Shown here: piece after piece, positions 59,688-64,000 of the stretch | Layout of the letters: each line of letters opens with the position of its first letter | Numbering within the stretch: the stretch's first letter is position 1 | NCBI RefSeq assembly: GCF_002699205.1 | Contig: NZ_PABT01000034.1 | Location: forward strand, 62,001-126,000 | Direction of reading: 5' to 3' | Origin: Allomuricauda sp. | GTDB taxonomy: Bacteria > Bacteroidota > Bacteroidia > Flavobacteriales > Flavobacteriaceae | Length of the DNA stretch: 64,000 nt | The notes under the pieces: generated by a model | Databases searched by the model: none | What the model was told of the DNA's origin: nothing | Seen by the model: only the letters and a program-made list of their open reading frames with translations | Program-made: the position numbers and the translations under genes

Positions 59688-61487
59688 ATGGACAACTTGA
59701 ATTACGGAATTATAGGAAATTGCAGAAGTGCGGCATTGATTTCCAAAGAAGGTTCCATAGACTGGTGCTGTTTGCCACAATTTGATTCTACTTCGGTATT
59801 TGCCAAACTACTGGATGAGCAAAAAGGTGGTAGTTTTGAGATTCTTCCCATAGGGAATTACGAAATTCATCAGGAATATTATAACCGAACGGCCATTTTG
59901 GTGACTCGATATTCGGAAGGGGAAAATGTTTTTGAGGTACACGATTTTATGCCACGGCATCATAAAATGAACGGGAAGTACATGGCCCCTCCGGAAATAA
60001 TCCGATACATCAAATATGTGTCAGGGAGCCCGAAGGTGCATTTTAAGTACGATCCAAAGTTGGAGTATGCCGTTGGAGAGACCTTACATTACATTAAGGA
60101 AGATTTTATTGCCAGTCTTACCCATGAGAATAAATATGACACCCTGTTCCTGTATACTTCTTTTGATAAGAACCATATTTTGGAGCATAAGGAAATCACG
60201 CTGTGGGAAGATGGGTACTTCTTGATCTGTTACAATGAAAAAATATTGGAGCCTACTACCCAAAAAATCGCTTTGGAGCTGGAACGAACCAAAGTGTACT
60301 GGATGGATTGGGTGGATAAAACGCCAACCTATAAGAAATTCAACGAGGAGATAATTCGAAGCGCCATTACCCTAAAAATGTTGACTTACGACAAAACGGG
60401 CGCAGTGTTGGCCGCTGCCACTACTTCTCTTCCCGAAACAATAGGAGAGGTACGTAATTGGGATTATCGTTTCTGTTGGATTCGTGATGCATCCATGGTA
60501 ATCAAAGTGGTATCGGAACTGGGACACAAGAATTCCGCTAAAAGATTCCTTCAGTTTATAATTGATCTAATGCCGGACAAGGATGAGAAACTTCAAATCA
60601 TGTACGGCATCAACAAGGAAAAAAAGTTGACGGAAATAACCTTGGACCATCTGGAGGGTTACAAAGGATCCAAACCGGTAAGGGTCGGTAATGCGGCATA
60701 CATGCAAAAACAAAACGACATCTATGGAATTTTAATGGATGTGATCTATGAGCAATTAAGTTCGTTCAGCAATGATGAGGAAAATGGAGAGGAGTTATGG
60801 AACATTACCAAAGGCATTGTCTGGATCGTTGGCAAACATTGGCAGGAACCGGACAAAGGTATTTGGGAGTTCCGTGGGGAAGATAAACACTTTACTTTTT
60901 CCAAAGTACTGTGTTGGGTAGCCATAGATAGAGCCATAAAAGTGGCGAAAATGTTTGGTAAAACCCGTAAACTGGAACGTTGGACGGCCCTAGAACAAGA
61001 AATTAAGGATGATATCCATAAAAATGCATGGAACAATGATATCAATGCATTTGTACAGTGTTATGGATCTCGACATTTGGATGCCTCGGTACTATTAATG
61101 GAGCCTTATGGTTTTATTCATGCCAGGGATCCCAAATATGTCAGTACCGTAAAAGCCATTGAAGAAGGGTTGAGCAATGATGGTCTTTTGTATCGTTATA
61201 AGAACGAGGATGATTTTGGATTGCCTTCGTCATCTTTTACCATTTGTACATTTTGGTTCATCAATGCCTTGTTCAAGATAGGGGAAGAGGAGAAGGCGCT
61301 GGAACATTTTGAGCGCTTATTGGGCTATAGCAACCATCTTGGGCTGTTCAGTGAGGATATTGATTTTAAGACCAAAAGATTGTTGGGCAACTTCCCGCAA
61401 GCTTATTCCCACTTGGCACTTATTGAATGTGCCATCAATTTTTCCAACAAACAAAAAGACGAGAAGATCTTGGAAACCATAGGGTGA
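59688..61487 (+). CDS. GH15 family glycoside hydrolase (glucoamylase or trehalase type)
   Basis: The 599-residue protein is a GH15 enzyme with an N-terminal beta-sandwich (NYGIIGNCRSAALISKEGSI, CCLPQFDSTSVFAKLLD) and an (alpha/alpha)6 barrel from ~200. Catalytic-region motifs are LPETIGEVRNWDYRFCWIRD and, near the C-terminus, GLPSSSFTICTFWFINAL with LGLFSEDID; the acids lie within these. It hydrolyses glucosidic bonds with inversion. Mycobacterial members are trehalases. Its position, divergent from otsAB, suggests trehalose turnover over starch use. No signal peptide is seen, so it is cytoplasmic. It is monocistronic. Confidence 0.9.
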   Translation: MDNLNYGIIGNCRSAALISKEGSIDWCCLPQFDSTSVFAKLLDEQKGGSFEILPIGNYEIHQEYYNRTAILVTRYSEGENVFEVHDFMPRHHKMNGKYMAPPEIIRYIKYVSGSPKVHFKYDPKLEYAVGETLHYIKEDFIASLTHENKYDTLFLYTSFDKNHILEHKEITLWEDGYFLICYNEKILEPTTQKIALELERTKVYWMDWVDKTPTYKKFNEEIIRSAITLKMLTYDKTGAVLAAATTSLPETIGEVRNWDYRFCWIRDASMVIKVVSELGHKNSAKRFLQFIIDLMPDKDEKLQIMYGINKEKKLTEITLDHLEGYKGSKPVRVGNAAYMQKQNDIYGILMDVIYEQLSSFSNDEENGEELWNITKGIVWIVGKHWQEPDKGIWEFRGEDKHFTFSKVLCWVAIDRAIKVAKMFGKTRKLERWTALEQEIKDDIHKNAWNNDINAFVQCYGSRHLDASVLLMEPYGFIHARDPKYVSTVKAIEEGLSNDGLLYRYKNEDDFGLPSSSFTICTFWFINALFKIGEEEKALEHFERLLGYSNHLGLFSEDIDFKTKRLLGNFPQAYSHLALIECAINFSNKQKDEKILETIG

Positions 61488-61496
61488 TAAAGAAAA

Positions 61497-61520
61497 AAAA
61501 CGCCCCGACCGGGGCGTTTT
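61497..61520. terminator. bidirectional intrinsic terminator
   Basis: AAAACGCCCC pairs with GGGGCGTTTT around a GACC loop. Long A and T runs flank both sides, so it can end the GH15 gene and the convergent acyl-CoA dehydrogenase operon. Confidence 0.9.
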
Positions 61521-61558
61521 CAAATCCATGTAGGTTTTTCTCCCAGTAGATATTTGAA

Positions 61559-63364
61559 TTAGTCAAAGGTGTACCCATTGTTTGCTGCAACTATGTCGGC
61601 AATCTGCGTTCTAAGTTGCACAACATTGGGTTGGTTTACATATTTGGTAAAGCGCTTAAGCCCCATTAGCATCATACGTTGTTCGTCACCTTCAGCAAAG
61701 GAGACTATAGCTTCCTTCCCTTTTTGTTGAATGATGTCGACCGCCCTGTACAAATACAATTTGGACATGGCAATTTGTGCTGCTTGGGCTTCTTCTCCAA
61801 AGCGTTTGGCATTCTTCTCTGTCCTTAAAATAGCCGATTCTGCCATGTAAATTTGAATAAGTATATCAGAGGCGGCCATCAACAACATTTGATGTTTTTC
61901 CAAATCGGGGCCATATTTTTGAACGGCACTCCCTGCAATCATCAAGAATACTTTTTTCAATCGGGCAACCAGGTCCTTCTCCTCTGATAGTAGTTCAGAG
62001 AAGTCCGGGGTATCAAATGAAGGGATGCCCATTAGCTCTTCACCAACAGCAGTAGCGGGACCTAAAAGGTCTACATGGCCTTTCATGGCCTTTTTTACCA
62101 ACATCCCTACGGAGAGCATTCGATTGATTTCGTTGGTACCTTCATATATTCTGGCAATACGGGCATCTCTCCATGCGGATTCCATTGGGGTGTCCGCACT
62201 AAAGCCCATTCCTCCGAATATTTGGATGCCTTCATCCGTGGTGTGCTGAACGTGCTCAGAAACAGCTACCTTCAAAATGGAACATTCAATGGCATATTCT
62301 TCAACACCTTTGAGTTCAGCTTCTTGATGTGAATTTCCATCTGCTTCACGGATTGCAATTCTGTCCTCAATGTTTTTTGCGGCACGGTAACAGGCGGATT
62401 CATCCACATAAACGTTGGTGGCCATGTCCGCAATTTTGGCCTTGATGGCACCAAAGTTTATAATAGGTGTTTTAAATTGGATACGCTCGTTGGCATATTT
62501 TGTGGCTTCATTGATCACACGTCGTTGAGCTTCCAAACATGCAGCTGCCAATTTTATCCGGCCTACATTTAGGGCATTCATGGCAATCTTGAATCCATTG
62601 CCTCTTTCGGACAGCATATTTTCAACAGGAACCTTGGTTTCATTGAAAAACACCTGACGGGTAGAGGAGGAGTGGATGCCCAATTTCTTTTCTTCATCAC
62701 CTAGACTGATACCATTTTCAGGGTCGTTCTCAACAATGAATCCGGTAATATTTTTGTCATCCTCGATTCTTGCGAAAACGATGAACATGTTGCAGAACCC
62801 AGCATTGGAAATCCACATTTTTTGTCCGCTAATGCTGTAATACTTGCCATCATCGGAAAGTACGGCCTTGGTTTTTCCTGAGTTGGCATCGGAGCCTGCT
62901 CCAGGTTCTGTTAAGCAATAGGCCCCAAACCACTCGCCCGTGGCCAATTTTGGAACGTATTTTTGTTTTTGCTCTTCGGTTCCGTACAAGGTGATGGGCA
63001 TTGTCCCGATTCCAGTATGCGCACCAAAGGCGGTACTAAAGGACCCTGTGGCCCCGGAAATGTAGTCGCAGACCAGCATGGTGGAAACAAATCCCATTCC
63101 CATACCACCGTAGGCTTCGGGTACGGCAACACTGAGCAAGCCAAGTTCCCCGGCTTTTTTCATGCACTCTTCGGTATAGGCATAATCCTTTTTCTCGAAA
63201 CGCTCCCAATGTGCCCACAATTCCCTGTCAACAAATTCCTTAGTGCTTTCGCGCATCATTTTTTGTTCCTCGTTGAGGTCCTCAAGGGTGAACACGTCCT
63301 CACATTTGGTCTCCTTGACCAAAAAATGACCTCCTCTCAGTATGTCTTTTTCTTTTTTTTCCAT
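61559..63364 (-). CDS. acyl-CoA dehydrogenase
   Basis: The 601-residue protein is a FAD acyl-CoA dehydrogenase of the longer type with a C-terminal extension (as in VLCAD/ACAD9-like bacterial forms). It has CLTEPGAGSDANSGKTKAV (substrate and flavin loop), FGAHTGIGTMPI, TDEGIQIFGGMGFSADTPME and, at ~430, ARIYEGTNEINRM with the catalytic Glu. It carries out the first step of fatty-acid beta-oxidation. It is preceded on the same strand by an S23-type gene and a thiolase, forming the end of a beta-oxidation operon, and it ends at a bidirectional terminator. Confidence 0.95.
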   Translation of the reverse strand: MEKKEKDILRGGHFLVKETKCEDVFTLEDLNEEQKMMRESTKEFVDRELWAHWERFEKKDYAYTEECMKKAGELGLLSVAVPEAYGGMGMGFVSTMLVCDYISGATGSFSTAFGAHTGIGTMPITLYGTEEQKQKYVPKLATGEWFGAYCLTEPGAGSDANSGKTKAVLSDDGKYYSISGQKMWISNAGFCNMFIVFARIEDDKNITGFIVENDPENGISLGDEEKKLGIHSSSTRQVFFNETKVPVENMLSERGNGFKIAMNALNVGRIKLAAACLEAQRRVINEATKYANERIQFKTPIINFGAIKAKIADMATNVYVDESACYRAAKNIEDRIAIREADGNSHQEAELKGVEEYAIECSILKVAVSEHVQHTTDEGIQIFGGMGFSADTPMESAWRDARIARIYEGTNEINRMLSVGMLVKKAMKGHVDLLGPATAVGEELMGIPSFDTPDFSELLSEEKDLVARLKKVFLMIAGSAVQKYGPDLEKHQMLLMAASDILIQIYMAESAILRTEKNAKRFGEEAQAAQIAMSKLYLYRAVDIIQQKGKEAIVSFAEGDEQRMMLMGLKRFTKYVNQPNVVQLRTQIADIVAANNGYTFD

Positions 63365-63406
63365 TTTTGATGTTGATTTAAAGAAGAAAGAAAATAGATG
63401 AAAGAC

Positions 63407-63760
63407 TTATTTCAGTCCATTTTGAAAACCCATGGTCATCTTTTGCCATTCTTCTATTTTATCTTCAAGTTTGTTTAAATTTTCAATGTTGATATAATTT
63501 CTATGTTTAGCTATTAAAAGTTGTGTGCCGAGTTCAAAAGAAGACCCCAAAGCAACATCAATAAAGTATTTGAAGGATTTATCAGTTCTCGAAGACCCCT
63601 CAGCAATATTGCTCGGCATTGAAACTGAGCATCTGCTAATTTGGGAACTTAAATTGTATCGCTCATGATTGGGAAAGTTGAGAAGCAAATCTGAAATATC
63701 ATTTGCTATTTCCAACCCGAGCAGCCAAATCTTCAAATTTTTATAATTGTGCCTTTTCAC
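63407..63760 (-). CDS. S23-type four-helix-bundle protein
   Basis: The protein of 117 residues starts at a GTG (VKRHNYKNLKIWLLGLEIAN) at 63760. The longer frame to 63829 would overlap the thiolase end and add residues unlike the family. YNLSSQISRCSVSMPSNIAE followed by GSSRTDKSFKYFIDVALGS and FELGTQLLIA are the hallmarks of the S23/four-helix-bundle family, originally found in intervening sequences of 23S rRNA and now known widely as free genes. Function is unknown. It sits between thiolase and acyl-CoA dehydrogenase on the same strand, so it is probably cotranscribed with them. Confidence 0.87.
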   Translation of the reverse strand: MKRHNYKNLKIWLLGLEIANDISDLLLNFPNHERYNLSSQISRCSVSMPSNIAEGSSRTDKSFKYFIDVALGSSFELGTQLLIAKHRNYINIENLNKLEDKIEEWQKMTMGFQNGLK

Positions 63761-63797
63761 TGGATAACCTCTTTTTTCTATACTCTCTTTTTGAACA

Positions 63798-64000
63798 TTA
63801 AGAAAGGAATTCGAATATACCTGCAGCACCTTGCCCGGTACCTACGCACATGGTCACCATACCATATTTACCTTTCATGTCCCGCTTTCTCATTTCATCA
63901 AAAAGCTGCACGGATAGCTTGGCACCTGTACATCCAAGTGGGTGACCGAGGGCAATGGCTCCTCCATTTACATTCACAATGTCTTGGTTGAGTCCCAACT
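63798..64000 (-). CDS. acetyl-CoA acyltransferase (thiolase), C-terminal end only
   Basis: The frame runs from the right edge of the window to a stop at 63798, so the N-terminal ~330 residues are missing. The visible end contains the thiolase motif [20 protein letters not shown] (catalytic His) and [17 protein letters not shown] (catalytic Cys-x-G-x-G). It would carry out the last step of beta-oxidation. It is followed on the same strand by the S23-type gene and acyl-CoA dehydrogenase. A FadB-type partner is expected just outside the window. Confidence 0.93.
   Translation of the reverse strand, partial: LGLNQDIVNVNGGAIALGHPLGCTGAKLSVQLFDEMRKRDMKGKYGMVTMCVGTGQGAAGIFEFLS

Overview
The window looks like a chromosomal segment of a marine-type member of the Flavobacteriaceae (phylum Bacteroidota), in the general range of Muricauda/Maribacter-like genomes. 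This rests on the gene families: a PorP/SprF protein of the type IX secretion system, a carboxypeptidase-regulatory-domain TonB receptor, a LETM1-related biofilm protein, a GIN-domain adhesin-like lipoprotein, 2TM-domain proteins and VPS10-type beta-propellers. Several upstream regions also carry Bacteroidota-type promoter -7 boxes (TAnnTTTG), and Shine-Dalgarno sequences are not evident. No rRNA, tRNA, CRISPR array, prophage or intact insertion sequence was recognised. Most of the window is ordinary core-type chromosome, with small accessory patches near 15.2 kb, 23.3-24.2 kb and 32-33.4 kb.

Layout. 1-6.6 kb: the 3' end of a secreted VPS10 propeller, an AlkB-type demethylase, a secreted EEP-family phosphohydrolase, and a two-gene periplasmic molybdenum hydroxylase (IorAB-like). 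6.6-13 kb: a long untranslated leader followed by arginine decarboxylase, agmatinase, a deoxyhypusine-synthase-like protein whose catalytic lysine position is not conserved, a small acidic protein, an RMD1/DUF155 membrane protein and a protease-RimK fusion. This is a polyamine block joined to ribosome- and membrane-linked genes. 13-14.5 kb: a candidate structured RNA ending in an intrinsic terminator, then trxB. 15.2 kb: an eroded IS3-type transposase scrap. 15.4-18.7 kb: a murein-peptide recycling operon (dipeptide epimerase, alpha-oxoamine-synthase-like enzyme, NlpC/P60 hydrolase). 18.8-22.7 kb: a PadR-controlled envelope operon (DUF4870, PadR, PspC, GIN lipoprotein) with a convincing promoter and dyad operator, separated from the recycling operon by a terminator and a REP/MITE-like element.

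22.8-36 kb is a mixture of single genes: DUF4442, TIGR00266/AIM24, DUF2461, NudK, a PBP4-type carboxypeptidase, OxyR, DUF2141, a TonB receptor, PorP/SprF with a C-terminal SPOR-like region, and PaiB. 36-40.4 kb: a LytS-type histidine kinase fused to a 2TM domain, four stand-alone 2TM proteins in tandem, and a LytTR response regulator, all on one strand. 40.5-44.3 kb: LETM1-related protein, MscS channel, CorA and OmpW. 44.3-50.8 kb: an envelope/proteolysis operon (a second VPS10 propeller, S9 peptidase, DUF2490 barrel, YceI). 51-52.3 kb: an MFS transporter. 52.3-61.5 kb: a trehalose region in which an OtsA-OtsB fusion heads an operon with a propeller/double-NTF2 protein, an M28 and an M1 peptidase and a YdeI protein, with a GH15 hydrolase divergent from it. 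61.5-64 kb: the end of a beta-oxidation operon (thiolase, acyl-CoA dehydrogenase) with an S23-type four-helix-bundle gene inserted between the two enzymes.

No wholly new defence or mobile system is evident. The most unusual items are the LytS-2TM / 2TM-array / LytTR cluster, the polyamine operon with its non-canonical deoxyhypusine-synthase homologue and long leader, the candidate RNA before trxB, and the PadR dyad operator. All functions are inferred from sequence motifs and remembered family features; no database search was run.
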